Translations under genes and position numbers: made by a program | Notes under the pieces: generated by a model | The model's database searches: none | What the model was told of the DNA's origin: nothing | The model's input: only the letters and a program-made list of their open reading frames with translations | Origin: Rhodospirillaceae bacterium | Lineage (GTDB): Bacteria; Pseudomonadota; Alphaproteobacteria; Rhodospirillales; Rhodospirillaceae | Length of the DNA stretch: 64,000 bases | Assembly: GCA_947476695.1 (NCBI GenBank) | Contig: CANJRD010000013.1 | Coordinates: 1 to 64,000, forward strand | Direction: 5' to 3' | Part shown: one piece after another, positions 31,920 through 40,907 of the stretch | Numbering within the stretch: the first letter of the stretch is position 1 | How the letters are laid out: the number at the start of each line of letters is the position of its first letter

Positions 31920-32378
31920 ATGCTTGCGACCGTCCTGCCGCACGTCAACGCGGTGCTGAATACCTTGTCGACCGTGCTTTTGGTCATTGCCTACGTAATG
32001 ATTCGCAGCGGCCGGCGCGCCGCCCACCGCAAGGTCATGATCGCGGCGCTGATCGTGTCGAGCATCTTCCTCGGCTGTTATCTGACCTATCATTTCACGG
32101 CCCCGGTGTTCGTGTTCCCTGGCAAGGGTTGGGTTGTGCCGGTTTATTACGCGATGCTGATCAGTCACGTCGTGCTGGCGGTGCTGGTGACGCCCATGAT
32201 CGCGATCACGGCGTGGCGCGCATTAGGTGCGTGGCGCGAAGGCGGCGCGAGTGCATCGACGGCCACGTTCGCGCGGCATCGTGCGATTGCACGATGGACG
32301 TTCCCCATCTGGCTCTACGTTACCGTGACGGGGGTGATCATCTATGTCACTCTCTATCACGTCTACGCCGCGCCCTAA
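31920..32378 (+). CDS. DUF420 membrane protein (CtaM-like)
   Basis: 152 residues, four membrane helices, with family segments LPHVNAVLNTLSTVLLVIAY, RRAAHRKVMIAALI, CYLTYHF and a TFPIWLYVTVTGVIIY end. DUF420 includes CtaM, needed for aa3-type oxidase function in Firmicutes. Histidines in the helices could bind heme or copper. The gene lies 35 nt after the 39-residue ORF and 37 nt before the oxidase-like gene. Confidence 0.8.
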   Translation: MLATVLPHVNAVLNTLSTVLLVIAYVMIRSGRRAAHRKVMIAALIVSSIFLGCYLTYHFTAPVFVFPGKGWVVPVYYAMLISHVVLAVLVTPMIAITAWRALGAWREGGASASTATFARHRAIARWTFPIWLYVTVTGVIIYVTLYHVYAAP

Positions 32379-32415
32379 TCGGCAGCGCGGCCAATTTGGG
32401 CCGCCCGCGAGACAC

Positions 32416-33882
32416 ATGGACGAAAGACTCATCCTCGCCCGCGCACTGCCGCCGCCTGTCGACGTCGCCGTCGACGGCTTCTTCGCCGGTCGGCTGTCGC
32501 GCGAACTCAAACAGGAATTGCGCGGCTGGGTATTGATCGCCGTCGGCGCGCTCGCGCTCGCGGGATTCCTGGCGCTCATCCTGGCGCTGGCGCGCGTGCC
32601 CGGCGCGGATCGCGTGCCTTTCCTGGCGGGCGAATTTTTTAAACGCGGCCTGGTCGCGCACGTCACGTTTGCTTTCGTGGTCTGGTACCTCGGTGTTCAG
32701 GGCGCGATGACCGTGCTGGTGACCGCCGGTGCTCTTGAGTCACCCTTGCGCGCGGGTGGGGTATTGCTCGGCCGCGCCGCGTTGGTCGGCGCCGTCACGA
32801 GCTTCCTTCTGTTGCTCACACCGGTGCTCGTCGGCCTCGGCGCGCCATCGCTGAACAACTACATCCCGATGCTCACGCATCCGCTCTATTACGGCGGCCT
32901 CGGGCTGCTCGGTGCGAGCGTGATGCTGCCGGTGTTGCGTCTTCTTGCAGCCCTTGCGCACGCGCGCCATTCCGAAGCGACGACGTTCGGTGTTGCAGCG
33001 GCGGGCGTGATCTTTATCACGGCGCTGTGCTGTTTCGCGTTGGCCTGGATCATGCGGCCCGCGGGCTTCGACGCCGAAGGGTTGAACGAATTCGGCATGT
33101 GGGGCGGCGGTCACATCCTGCAATTCGCCAACACCGCACTGTTCCTCTGCGCGATCTATCTGCTGAGCCGCATCGCCTTCGGCGAGACGCCGTTGTCGCC
33201 CGGCCTGTTCAAGTTCTCGATGATGTTGATGGTCGCCGCCGCAGCGGTTGGACCGCTGCTCTACTTGACCTTCGAGGCAGGCGATCCGGCCCAGCGCCAG
33301 GCCTTCACCGATCTCTATCGTTTCGCGCTGCCGTTGCCCGCGGGCTTCGTCGGTGTCTGCGTTCTGATGCTGTTGTGGCGGCGGCGGACCGACCTTCTCG
33401 GCGGCGCGCCGGAGATCCGCGGATTGGTGGCGGCGATCGTGCTGTTCACCTATGGCGGCGTCATCGGTTTCTTAGAAAGCTCGGTCGATACGCGCACGCC
33501 TGCGCACTATCACGCGATGCTGATCGCCGTGACCCTGATGTTCATGGCGCTGACCTTCGCGGTGTTCCTGCCGCTGCTGGAGCGCCGCAGCAACCACCGC
33601 CGGTTGCGCAATGCGATGTACCTTACGCTCGGCGCCGGCCAGTTCCTGCACACCACAGGTCTGTTTGTGGCCGGGGCGCTGGGCGTGGCGCGCAAAACCG
33701 CGGGGGCGGCGCAGGGCCTGGATTCGGGCGAGAAGATTTTCGCCATGTCGCTCATGGGCTTAGGCGGCGTGATCGCGGTCGTCGGCGGCGTGATTTTCAT
33801 CGTTCTGGCGGGGAAATTGTTGTTGGCGAAGCAGGCGCGGGGTATGACCGCCCCCGACCCGGCCGGCGCGCATCATGCGTGA
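32416..33882 (+). CDS. Divergent heme-copper-oxidase subunit I-like membrane protein lacking the CuB histidine pair
   Basis: 488 residues and about 12 hydrophobic helices. By hand alignment with CtaD in this window, TM2 keeps a histidine (VAHVTFAFVVWYLG), TM6 keeps one in GGGHILQF, and TM10 keeps H-x-H as AHYHAMLI followed by FLHTTGLFVAGALG, matching [11 protein letters not shown]. The TM7 HH pair that binds CuB is replaced by SMMLMVAAAAVGPLLYLTF with no histidine, and the TM6 tyrosine is absent. The protein could therefore bind hemes but probably not reduce O2. The ATG at 32416 is chosen; its stop overlaps the ctaB start. Related proteins are often annotated simply as cytochrome c oxidase subunit I. 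Confidence 0.65.
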   Translation: MDERLILARALPPPVDVAVDGFFAGRLSRELKQELRGWVLIAVGALALAGFLALILALARVPGADRVPFLAGEFFKRGLVAHVTFAFVVWYLGVQGAMTVLVTAGALESPLRAGGVLLGRAALVGAVTSFLLLLTPVLVGLGAPSLNNYIPMLTHPLYYGGLGLLGASVMLPVLRLLAALAHARHSEATTFGVAAAGVIFITALCCFALAWIMRPAGFDAEGLNEFGMWGGGHILQFANTALFLCAIYLLSRIAFGETPLSPGLFKFSMMLMVAAAAVGPLLYLTFEAGDPAQRQAFTDLYRFALPLPAGFVGVCVLMLLWRRRTDLLGGAPEIRGLVAAIVLFTYGGVIGFLESSVDTRTPAHYHAMLIAVTLMFMALTFAVFLPLLERRSNHRRLRNAMYLTLGAGQFLHTTGLFVAGALGVARKTAGAAQGLDSGEKIFAMSLMGLGGVIAVVGGVIFIVLAGKLLLAKQARGMTAPDPAGAHHA

Positions 33883-34783
33883 AGGCCGCCAGCCCGGTTT
33901 TTTAATGACCCAGATCCGCAGCTATATCGTCCTGATGAAGCTCCGCATCGGCTTCCTGATCGCCGTGACGGCGATGGCAGGCTATGCCGCCGTGGCGATC
34001 GAGGTCGATGCGCGCAAGCTGGCGCTGCTGTTCATCGCCATGCTGCTCGGCTCATCGGGCTCGGCGGTGTTCAACCAATTCTACGATCGCGACATCGACC
34101 GGCTGATGCCCCGCACGGCGAATCGCCCGCTCGCCGCCGGTACGCTCGGCGATCCGCGTCGCGTGTTGTGGTTCGCCGGTCTGTTGCTGCTGTCGGGCTG
34201 CGCCATTGCGGTGCTGGCGTTCAACTGGCTCGTTGCGGCGCACTTGTTCCTCGGCGCCTTCGTCTACGGCATCGTCTACACGGTGTGGCTGAAGCGTAAG
34301 CACTGGACCAACATCATCATTGGCGGTGCGGCGGGCAGCTTTGCAATCCTCGGCGGCGCGGCCGCGGTCGACCCGCACATCTGGCTGCTGCCATTGCTGA
34401 TGGCGATCACCTTGTTCCTGTGGACGCCGTCGCACTTCTGGGCGCTCGCGATCATGATCAAGGACGACTACGCCGCGGCGGGCGTGCCGATGCTGCCGGT
34501 TGTCGCGGGCGACAAAGCCACCGCGCGGTGGATTTTCGGCAATACCGTGCTGCTGGTCATTTCAACGCTGCTGCCGGTCTTTTTCGGCAAGCTCGGCCTG
34601 CTGTACGGCGTGATCGCGCTCGGCTTCGGCCTGCGTTTCCTGCAGCTCAACTGGCACCTGCTCAGGGACCAGAGCCGCGCGATGGCGAAGAAGAACTTCT
34701 TCTTCTCGATGCAGTATCTCGCCGGCGTGTTCCTGGCGATCGTGATCGACCGCCACGTCACTTTGGCGGACTTCGGTCTCTAA
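33875..34783 (+). CDS. ctaB: Protoheme IX farnesyltransferase (heme O synthase)
   Basis: 302-residue UbiA-family prenyltransferase with nine helices, first Asp-rich motif NQFYDRDIDRLMPRTANRPL and conserved WTPSHFWALAI. It converts heme B to heme O for the aa3 oxidase. The start overlaps the previous stop by 8 nt; an ATG at 33905 (MTQIRSYIVLMKLR) is the alternative. It is convergent with the GST gene, stop next to stop. Confidence 0.95.
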   Translation: MREGRQPGFLMTQIRSYIVLMKLRIGFLIAVTAMAGYAAVAIEVDARKLALLFIAMLLGSSGSAVFNQFYDRDIDRLMPRTANRPLAAGTLGDPRRVLWFAGLLLLSGCAIAVLAFNWLVAAHLFLGAFVYGIVYTVWLKRKHWTNIIIGGAAGSFAILGGAAAVDPHIWLLPLLMAITLFLWTPSHFWALAIMIKDDYAAAGVPMLPVVAGDKATARWIFGNTVLLVISTLLPVFFGKLGLLYGVIALGFGLRFLQLNWHLLRDQSRAMAKKNFFFSMQYLAGVFLAIVIDRHVTLADFGL

Positions 34784-35416
34784 CTAGCCCTTCGGCACCA
34801 TCGCGAAGTACGGCTCGGCTTCTTTGAGCACCCGCGCGTACGACGGCCGATTCTTCAAACGTTCGAGATACGCGGCGACTCGGGGAAACTCCGGCGCAAT
34901 CGGCATCATCATGTCGCCATAGAACAGCGCGGGCGCGGCTGCGCAGTCGGCCAGCGTGAACGTGTGGCCCATCGCCCAGGTTTTGCCGCTCAGCTGGTGT
35001 TCGATCAGTCCGTAAGCCTTGCGCAGGTTGGCCTTCATCTGTTCGACACCGAAAGCATCGCGCTTGTCGGCGGGACGCAGGCGGTCGGCGACGATCGCTT
35101 GCATCGGCGCATGAACATAATTGTCGAAGAAGCGATCCTGCATCCGCGTCTGCCACGCCAGATCGCGATCCTGGGGAATCAGGCTGGGCGCGAGATACTC
35201 GATGATGACGGTCGATTCCGCCACCGTATGGCCGCGTGCTTCGTCGCGGATGACCGGGAACTTCCCCAACGGCCAGATCTTCTGGAATGCCGCGCGCGAC
35301 TCCTCATTGCCGAGATCGACCATCGCCGGCGTGAATGGCGTGTTCGTCTCATACAGCGCGATCAGCGCCTTATGGCAGTACGACGACAGGGGATGGAAAT
35401 AGAACGTGACGGACAT
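34784..35416 (-). CDS. Glutathione S-transferase family protein
   Basis: 210 residues with the thioredoxin-like N-terminal domain (YFHPLSSYCHKALIALYE, GKFPVIRDE, ESTVIIEYL) and a helical C-terminal domain. The Ser/Cys in PLSSYC marks a beta- or omega-like active site. It probably conjugates or reduces small molecules with glutathione in the cytoplasm. It directly abuts ctaB on the opposite strand. Confidence 0.85.
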   Translation of the reverse strand: MSVTFYFHPLSSYCHKALIALYETNTPFTPAMVDLGNEESRAAFQKIWPLGKFPVIRDEARGHTVAESTVIIEYLAPSLIPQDRDLAWQTRMQDRFFDNYVHAPMQAIVADRLRPADKRDAFGVEQMKANLRKAYGLIEHQLSGKTWAMGHTFTLADCAAAPALFYGDMMMPIAPEFPRVAAYLERLKNRPSYARVLKEAEPYFAMVPKG

Positions 35417-35478
35417 ACGGACCTCCCAAGGTCCGCGAGATTATACGGCTGCGGCCGGGAAAGCTTGTTTGGCGCAGC

Positions 35479-35859
35479 TTAGTGTGGCGCGCGCGCAGCC
35501 TTCGCGGCTGCGAATCCGTCCATCCCCAGCCGCCACTGAATCGCGACCACAGCGCCTTTGATCGGCTGGATGAGCAGTACCGTCAGCAGTGCACCGGTGG
35601 GCAAGACCGTGACCATTGGCACCCAAAGCTCGGGCTTGATCAGCACTTCGATCCAATAGGTCATCGACAGCATCATATGTCCGACGATGGCCACCACGAT
35701 GTAGGCGGGGAAGTCGTCGGCGCGGTGATGGTGTAGTTCCTCGCCGCAGGCAGGGCAGGTGTCCGCGACCTTGAGGAATTTGCGGAACATGCGGCCCTTG
35801 CCGCAGGCAGGGCAGCGACCATGCAGGCCCGAGGAAAGATCGTGCAGGAACGAGGACAT
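35479..35859 (-). CDS. DUF983 membrane protein, second copy
   Basis: 126 residues: CPACGKG and CPACGEE zinc-ribbon-like pairs, then a His-rich stretch (ELHHHRADDFPAYI) and two membrane helices. It is more distant from oxidase genes than the first DUF983. ATG at 35857-35859 with GGAAGGGG upstream; an in-frame ATG at 35973 would add 38 residues of no family resemblance. Confidence 0.8.
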   Translation of the reverse strand: MSSFLHDLSSGLHGRCPACGKGRMFRKFLKVADTCPACGEELHHHRADDFPAYIVVAIVGHMMLSMTYWIEVLIKPELWVPMVTVLPTGALLTVLLIQPIKGAVVAIQWRLGMDGFAAAKAARAPH

Positions 35860-36009
35860 GCCCCTTCCGTACGCCCTTGGCCGGCAGGCGACAATCGCAG
35901 AGGTCGCGGGGCAGGCGTGCGGAGGGCGGCATGGCGTGCCCCCCGGTTCATGCGGATCTTGAGAACGATTCACAAATAGCCTTGACTCCCTTTCCGGGTC
36001 CCGTAAATA

Positions 36010-36030
36010 TGCAACTAAGAATTATTCGCA
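36010..36030 (+). promoter_or_regulatory. Fur-box-like operator
   Basis: A 21-bp imperfect palindrome with TGCAA and GAATTATTCGCA, similar to Fur sites of proteobacteria (GAGAATTATTCGCA type), ends 28 nt ahead of the GTG start of the following gene. Iron control is inferred. Confidence 0.5.
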
Positions 36031-36058
36031 ATTATGATGTACCAGGATGGAGGATCCC

Positions 36059-36583
36059 GTGAGAAAGCAACAGTCGCAGAACGCCGATGAAGTCGTGGAG
36101 GGACGCCGTCTCCGCACGATTGGGGCCTTCCAGACCTCGGAACTGTTCGTCCTGAGCGCCGTGCGCCTCTGGTGCGACCGCGTCGACATGCCTTGCCGCC
36201 GCGCCATGGTGCGAAACGGCTTCCAGGCTGTGGGCCTCAATGTGGCCGACTATCACCTGTTCGCCGAATTCATGGAAGCGATCACGACCACGGCGAGCCG
36301 ACCGATGAGCACGGCGACGGTGGGCTGCGCCGCGCCGACACGCGATGAAACCTGGCTGCTTGAGTGCTTCGCGCTGAGCCAGCATCGGTTCTCGGAGGCG
36401 GAGACGTTCCTGGCGACGCGCCTGACGCCTTCATGCACCGGCGCTGTCAGCGGCGCGCTGCGCGCGTTCACCAACGCGCTGACTTCGGCGGGTCTGCATT
36501 TGCGCGTACGCTCGATGGAGGAAACGCGCAATCGCCCGCGTCCGGCGACGCTCTGGCGCCCGCGCAGCAGAGCCGTGCACTAG
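36059..36583 (+). CDS. Unknown protein under a probable Fur box
   Basis: 174 residues from a GTG at 36059 with GGAGGAT just upstream; an ATG at 36047 would add four residues. The protein is soluble, with a helical segment TSELFVLSAVRLWCDRV, a middle with scattered cysteines (CAAPTRDETWLLECFAL) and a basic C-terminus (RNRPRPATLWRPRSR). No family recognised. Its stop lies 3 nt from the CFA synthase gene stop on the other strand. The Fur-like site implies a role in iron or heme use, but this is inference. Confidence 0.6.
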   Translation: MRKQQSQNADEVVEGRRLRTIGAFQTSELFVLSAVRLWCDRVDMPCRRAMVRNGFQAVGLNVADYHLFAEFMEAITTTASRPMSTATVGCAAPTRDETWLLECFALSQHRFSEAETFLATRLTPSCTGAVSGALRAFTNALTSAGLHLRVRSMEETRNRPRPATLWRPRSRAVH

Positions 36584-36586
36584 GCG

Positions 36587-37825
36587 TCAGGACTTCATCA
36601 GCTTGAATTGGCCGACGTTGATCGCACTCGCGCGGAATCCGCCTTCGCAGTAGGCGAGATACATTTCCCACGTCCGGCGGAAGCGTTCGTCGAAGCCGAG
36701 GGGCTCGATGTTCTTCCAAGCCTCCAGGAAACGGCCCCGCCACAGACTGAGTGTCTTGGCGTAGCTGTCGCCAAACAATTCAGTCTCGGCGAGGTGCAAC
36801 TTGGCTTGCGAGAACTCGCGCTTCAGAGCGTCAACCGACGGCAGCATGCCGCCGGGGAAGATATAGCGCTGGATGAAGTCAGCGCTTTTGCGGTAGTCGC
36901 CAAAGCGGCTCTCGTCGATCGTGATGATCTGCAGTGCCGCGGCGCCGTCGGCTGCGAGCCGTTCGCGGACCATGCGGAAGTAATCCGGCCAATTGGCTTC
37001 TCCGACCGCCTCGAACATCTCGATCGACACGATCCGGTCGAAGGTGCCGGTGACGTCGCGATAATCCTGAAGCCGCAGGTCGACACGTTCGGAAAGCCCT
37101 TCGCGCTGCATGCGTTCGCGCGCGAACGAGAGTTGTTCCTTCGAAAGCGTAAGCCCGGTCAAACGACAGCCATACGTCTTCAGCGCGTACTCGGCAAATC
37201 CACCCCACCCAAAACCCACTTCCAGAACGCGATGTTCGGGCTTCAGGTCGAGCATCTGGGCGATACGGCGATACTTCTCGATCTGGCCGTCCGACAGCGA
37301 CTGATCCGGTTTTGCGAAATAGGCCGACGAGTAGGTCATCGTCGGATCGAGCCATTGCCGATAGAAGTCGTTGCCGAGGTCGTAATGCGCGGCGATGTTG
37401 CGGCGGCTGCCCGACTTGGTGTTGGCGTGCAGGAGATGCGCGACGCGGTTGACGAGGTGGTGGAAAAATCCCTGCAAACGCGTCAGGTTCCAGCTCTCGT
37501 GATTGCGCGCGGCCAGTTCTATTACGTCGGCCAGTTCGGGGCTTTCCCAATCGCCATCGAGATAGCTTTCGACGAAGCCGAAATCGCCGCGCGTCGTCAG
37601 CCTTCGCAGCGCCCGCCAGCGGCGGACGCGGATGATCGCGTGTGGGCCCGTCGCCGTATTGCTGGAGAGCTGATACGTCGCGCCATCCGGCAAAGTGATC
37701 GTCAGCCGTCCAGCGATCAGTCGGCTGACAACATTGAGAACGCCTTGGATCAGGCGATTGCCGCGCGGCCGATCAGACGCGGACGAGACGGTGACGTCGA
37801 CCATCGAAGTCTCCGGAAAACTCAT
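36587..37825 (-). CDS. Cyclopropane-fatty-acyl-phospholipid synthase family methyltransferase
   Basis: 412 residues with the SAM motif VLEVGFGWGGFAEYA, the family start of the catalytic domain (AHYDLGNDFYRQWLDPTMTYSSAYF) and FIQRYIFPGGMLPS. Such enzymes methylate double bonds of membrane lipid acyl chains at the inner leaflet. It is the last gene of a three-gene operon with DUF1365 and an FAD oxidoreductase, the same set that RpoE controls in Rhodobacter sphaeroides (cfaA region). ATG 37825 is used; its 5' end touches the DUF1365 stop. Confidence 0.9.
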   Translation of the reverse strand: MSFPETSMVDVTVSSASDRPRGNRLIQGVLNVVSRLIAGRLTITLPDGATYQLSSNTATGPHAIIRVRRWRALRRLTTRGDFGFVESYLDGDWESPELADVIELAARNHESWNLTRLQGFFHHLVNRVAHLLHANTKSGSRRNIAAHYDLGNDFYRQWLDPTMTYSSAYFAKPDQSLSDGQIEKYRRIAQMLDLKPEHRVLEVGFGWGGFAEYALKTYGCRLTGLTLSKEQLSFARERMQREGLSERVDLRLQDYRDVTGTFDRIVSIEMFEAVGEANWPDYFRMVRERLAADGAAALQIITIDESRFGDYRKSADFIQRYIFPGGMLPSVDALKREFSQAKLHLAETELFGDSYAKTLSLWRGRFLEAWKNIEPLGFDERFRRTWEMYLAYCEGGFRASAINVGQFKLMKS

Positions 37826-37830
37826 TCGGT

Positions 37831-38646
37831 TCAATGACCGTGCGAAGGGGCGAGCGGTTGTCCGTCGCGCGACGTGACGATGCTCACTGCAGCGGCCGGA
37901 GGATGCGGACGTTGCACCAGCGGTATCCCCTTAAGCCACAATTTTAAAGCCTCCCAATGAATTCCGCCAAGAACCTTCAGGGTGAGAAGAGGGTACCTTA
38001 GGTACGTCAGAATCAGGTTGTACTTATGGAGTTCCAGCCGCTTCGCCGTGAACGCCGCTGTCAGCAACAGTCCATTTTCATCGCTCTCGGCAATGCTGAC
38101 CGCTAGGCCTTGTGTCGGCGGGCGCACGCCGAACGCATAAGTCATATCCATCGGAACGAAGGGCGAGACGTAGAAGACCTTGCGGCACGTCTGCCGGATC
38201 ATCGGTGCGTCAGGATCGCTGACCGGAATGACGTAAGTATGCCGTTGGCCGAACGTGTTGTTCACTTCGTAAAGCAGCGCGGCAATTTCGCCGTCCGGGC
38301 GATAGCAGAAGTAGACGCTGAGCGGATTGAAAACATAGCCGAGCAGGCGCGGATAACACATCAGCCTGATCGAACCGCCGGCAAGGTCTATGCCTGCCGC
38401 GTGCAATTGCGCTTCGACCCACGGACGCAGAGGCGCGTGCTCGCCCGCCCCATGATCGCGATCGTGGAACGACACCAGTCCGGAGCGATTGTAGGCAAAT
38501 CCCGGGATCGACCTGTCGAGCGCGGAAAGTTCGTCGAGATCGAGCACCAGCGCGAACACGCGATAGCTGAGGTTGTGCGCGCGCGGGCGCAGTCGCCGAT
38601 GCTCGACGATGCCGGCATAAATCGCGGATGTGAAGGTGCCGGTCAC
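37831..38646 (-). CDS. DUF1365 protein
   Basis: 271 residues with the DUF1365 landmarks [42 protein letters not shown] and [17 protein letters not shown]. The GTG start (38644-38646) overlaps the oxidoreductase stop as GTGA. Its usual neighbours are FAD oxidoreductase and CFA-type methyltransferase; a role in modified (for example furan) fatty acid formation has been proposed for this gene group, and its exact reaction is not known from sequence. Confidence 0.9.
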   Translation of the reverse strand: MTGTFTSAIYAGIVEHRRLRPRAHNLSYRVFALVLDLDELSALDRSIPGFAYNRSGLVSFHDRDHGAGEHAPLRPWVEAQLHAAGIDLAGGSIRLMCYPRLLGYVFNPLSVYFCYRPDGEIAALLYEVNNTFGQRHTYVIPVSDPDAPMIRQTCRKVFYVSPFVPMDMTYAFGVRPPTQGLAVSIAESDENGLLLTAAFTAKRLELHKYNLILTYLRYPLLTLKVLGGIHWEALKLWLKGIPLVQRPHPPAAAVSIVTSRDGQPLAPSHGH

Positions 38647-39992
38647 GCCGCCGTCTCGAGCGGTGGCGGCAAATGAATGCGTCCGGATTCGTCCGCCACG
38701 GACCACGGGCGCCGCAGACCGCCGAGATGCTCGGCCACGGCGAGACCCGCCTGCAGGCCGTCCTCGTGGAATCCGTGACCGAAGTAGGCGCCGCAGAACC
38801 ATGTGCGGTTTTGCCCTTGCAGCGCCCACAGTTCACGTTGCGCCGCGAGCGCCTTAAGGTCGAAAATCGGATGTTCGTAGTCGAAGCGCGCGTGCTCCGT
38901 ACCCGCGCGCGGTGCGCGGTGCGGGTTCAAGGTGACAAACACCGGCCCATCCGTTTCGAGCGACTGAAGCATATTCATCCAGTAGGTGACGCTCACAAGC
39001 CGACTGTCAACGCTATCGGCGGGCGTTGTGTAATTCCATGCCGCCCAGGCGCGCTTTCGCTTGGGCATGAGGCTAGTGTCGCCGTGCAGCACGGCGACAT
39101 TCCGCTCATACCGAATCTGGCTGAGGAGGGCTTGTTCGCGCGCGGTCGGTTCCGCAAGGAGGCGCAGAGCCTGGTCGCTATGGGTGGCAATCACGACTTG
39201 ATCGAAAGTCTCGGCGTGCCCCTTGTCGTCGACGATCTCGACGCCACTGCCGCCGCGCCGGATCGCGCGCACGCCGCAATTCAGCCGAATGTGCTGGGCG
39301 AAGGATGCACTCAACTTTGCCACGTAAGCGCGGCTGCCGCCCACGACGGTGCGCCATTGCGGGCGGCGGCTCTCGCGTGTCTCCAGCAAGCCGTGGTTGG
39401 CGAAGAACCGCACGAAAGCCGCCAGCGGGAAATCGTGCATGTCGGCCAGCGATGCGGACCAGATCGCGCCGCCCATCGGCAGAAGGTGATCGCGGATGAA
39501 CGCCTCGCTGTAATTCTTGCGCGCCAGATAAGCGCCCAGTGACAGCTGCGCGTTTTCGGCGCGTGCCGCATCAGCGACCGCTTCGCGGTAGAAGCGCAGG
39601 ATGTCGCGCACCATGTTCCAGAACCGTGGGCGCAGCAGATTGCGCTTCTGAGCGATCAGGCTGGCAAGGTTGTTGCCCGCGTACTCGAATCTCCCATCGC
39701 CGACGGAGGCCGAGAACGACATCTGGCTGGGGATCGTTGCCACGTCGATATGGGCGAACAGGGCGGTGAGGTTGGGGTATGTGCGCTCGTTGTAGACGAT
39801 GAAGCCGGTGTCGACCGCTAGATGGCGCGTGGTTGCGCCCTCAACAACGGGAACATCGACCGTGTTGCAGTGGCCGCCGACCCAAGCACCCTGCTCATAG
39901 ACCGTGATGTCGTGGCGTTGGTCCAGAAGCCATGCGGCTGCCAGGCCCGATATTCCTGTACCGATAATGGCAATGCGGTCGCGGCGACTCAT
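38643..39992 (-). CDS. FAD-dependent NAD(P)-binding/amine-oxidase-like oxidoreductase
   Basis: 449 residues with the FAD-binding GxGxxG motif at the start ([18 protein letters not shown]), [10 protein letters not shown] and a C-terminal [18 protein letters not shown] flavin segment. It is first of the operon and divergent from the sigma factor gene. In known clusters it cooperates with DUF1365 and CFA-type enzymes on fatty acids. Cytoplasmic, possibly membrane-associated. Confidence 0.9.
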   Translation of the reverse strand: MSRRDRIAIIGTGISGLAAAWLLDQRHDITVYEQGAWVGGHCNTVDVPVVEGATTRHLAVDTGFIVYNERTYPNLTALFAHIDVATIPSQMSFSASVGDGRFEYAGNNLASLIAQKRNLLRPRFWNMVRDILRFYREAVADAARAENAQLSLGAYLARKNYSEAFIRDHLLPMGGAIWSASLADMHDFPLAAFVRFFANHGLLETRESRRPQWRTVVGGSRAYVAKLSASFAQHIRLNCGVRAIRRGGSGVEIVDDKGHAETFDQVVIATHSDQALRLLAEPTAREQALLSQIRYERNVAVLHGDTSLMPKRKRAWAAWNYTTPADSVDSRLVSVTYWMNMLQSLETDGPVFVTLNPHRAPRAGTEHARFDYEHPIFDLKALAAQRELWALQGQNRTWFCGAYFGHGFHEDGLQAGLAVAEHLGGLRRPWSVADESGRIHLPPPLETAA

Positions 39993-40334
39993 GACCGCGC
40001 ACCGGGGTTGGGGAACGCGGATTTCGGCGATCTCCCGGAAGGACGGGTCATATGGCGTTAAATCCCTGCACGGACTGCATTTCTCGTTGTACGTTCGCCG
40101 CCTGCGCGTGGTTCACTCATTTTTGCGAAAACGGCGCCCACGGGTGTTGGGCCGAAAATTCTTAGGCAGACGTAATCCGATGCGGGGAAAGGTACGTACA
40201 CAGGCCATCAGCATCGAAGGTGCCGATTGGACGCTGCCGTCGCTCGAATTGATCTTTCATTTGCAGGGAATTGGCGCCGCTTGGTCGTCGATGCCATCGG
40301 TTGCGCGCGTTTACGCCCACAGGCTATCCGTAGA
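39993..40334. promoter_or_regulatory. Divergent promoter region of the oxidoreductase operon and ecf sigma gene
   Basis: 342 nt with no gene. It should hold the RpoE-dependent promoters. I looked for the Rhodobacter RpoE pattern TGATCC-18 nt-TAAGA on both strands; only partial pieces occur (TGATCT at 40249, and TAAGA on the minus strand near 40160), none correctly spaced. Confidence 0.4.
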
Positions 40335-40907
40335 ATGACCCTGGCCGATCCCTCCACTTTGACGCCGGCCGAGATGACCGCGCGCCTTGTCGCCGTGGGG
40401 CGGGAGCGTGACAAGGCCGCCTTCGCTGAACTGTTCTCCTATTACGCCCCGCGTATCAAGGCATATCTGATTCGTCACGGCGCTGGGGCGTCTCAAGCCG
40501 ACGAGGTTGCACAGGAAGCTTTTATCACCGTCTGGCGCAAGGCGGCGATGTTCGATCCTGCCAAGGCATCGGCAGGCACCTGGATTTTCGCGATCGCGCG
40601 TAATCTGCGCATCGATTCCATCCGTCGCGGGCGTCGCCCGGAATTCGATCCCAACGATCCTGCATTCGTGCCGGATCCGGAGGCCCAGCCCGACGACACC
40701 CTGGAAGCGGAGCAGATGCGCGCGCGCATCACCGATGCCGTGAATCAGCTGCCGCCCGATCAGGCTGAAGTGATCAAGCTGTCCTTCTTCGAGGATAAGC
40801 CGCACAGCGAGATCGCGGCCAAACTGGCGTTGCCTCTGGGAACGGTGAAATCCCGCCTGCGTATGGCTATGCGCCGCATCAGATCGACGATCGAGGCTTC
40901 GTCATGA
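40335..40907 (+). CDS. ECF sigma factor of the RpoE/ChrR (singlet-oxygen) type
   Basis: 190 residues. Region 2 contains DEVAQEAFITVWRKAAMFDPAKASAGTWIFAIARNLRID; region 4 contains LPPDQAEVIKLSFFEDKPHSEIAAKLALPLGTVKSRLRMA. The neighbouring ChrR-type anti-sigma, coupled through an ATGA overlap, identifies the ECF11 group. Released sigma directs genes against singlet oxygen, in Rhodobacter including cfaA and DUF1365 genes, which are divergent here. Confidence 0.9.
   Translation: MTLADPSTLTPAEMTARLVAVGRERDKAAFAELFSYYAPRIKAYLIRHGAGASQADEVAQEAFITVWRKAAMFDPAKASAGTWIFAIARNLRIDSIRRGRRPEFDPNDPAFVPDPEAQPDDTLEAEQMRARITDAVNQLPPDQAEVIKLSFFEDKPHSEIAAKLALPLGTVKSRLRMAMRRIRSTIEASS

Noticed and set aside
39993-40334. 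RpoE-type promoter in the divergent spacer
   Set aside because: TGATCT and TAAGA pieces exist but not at 18-nt spacing on the same strand.
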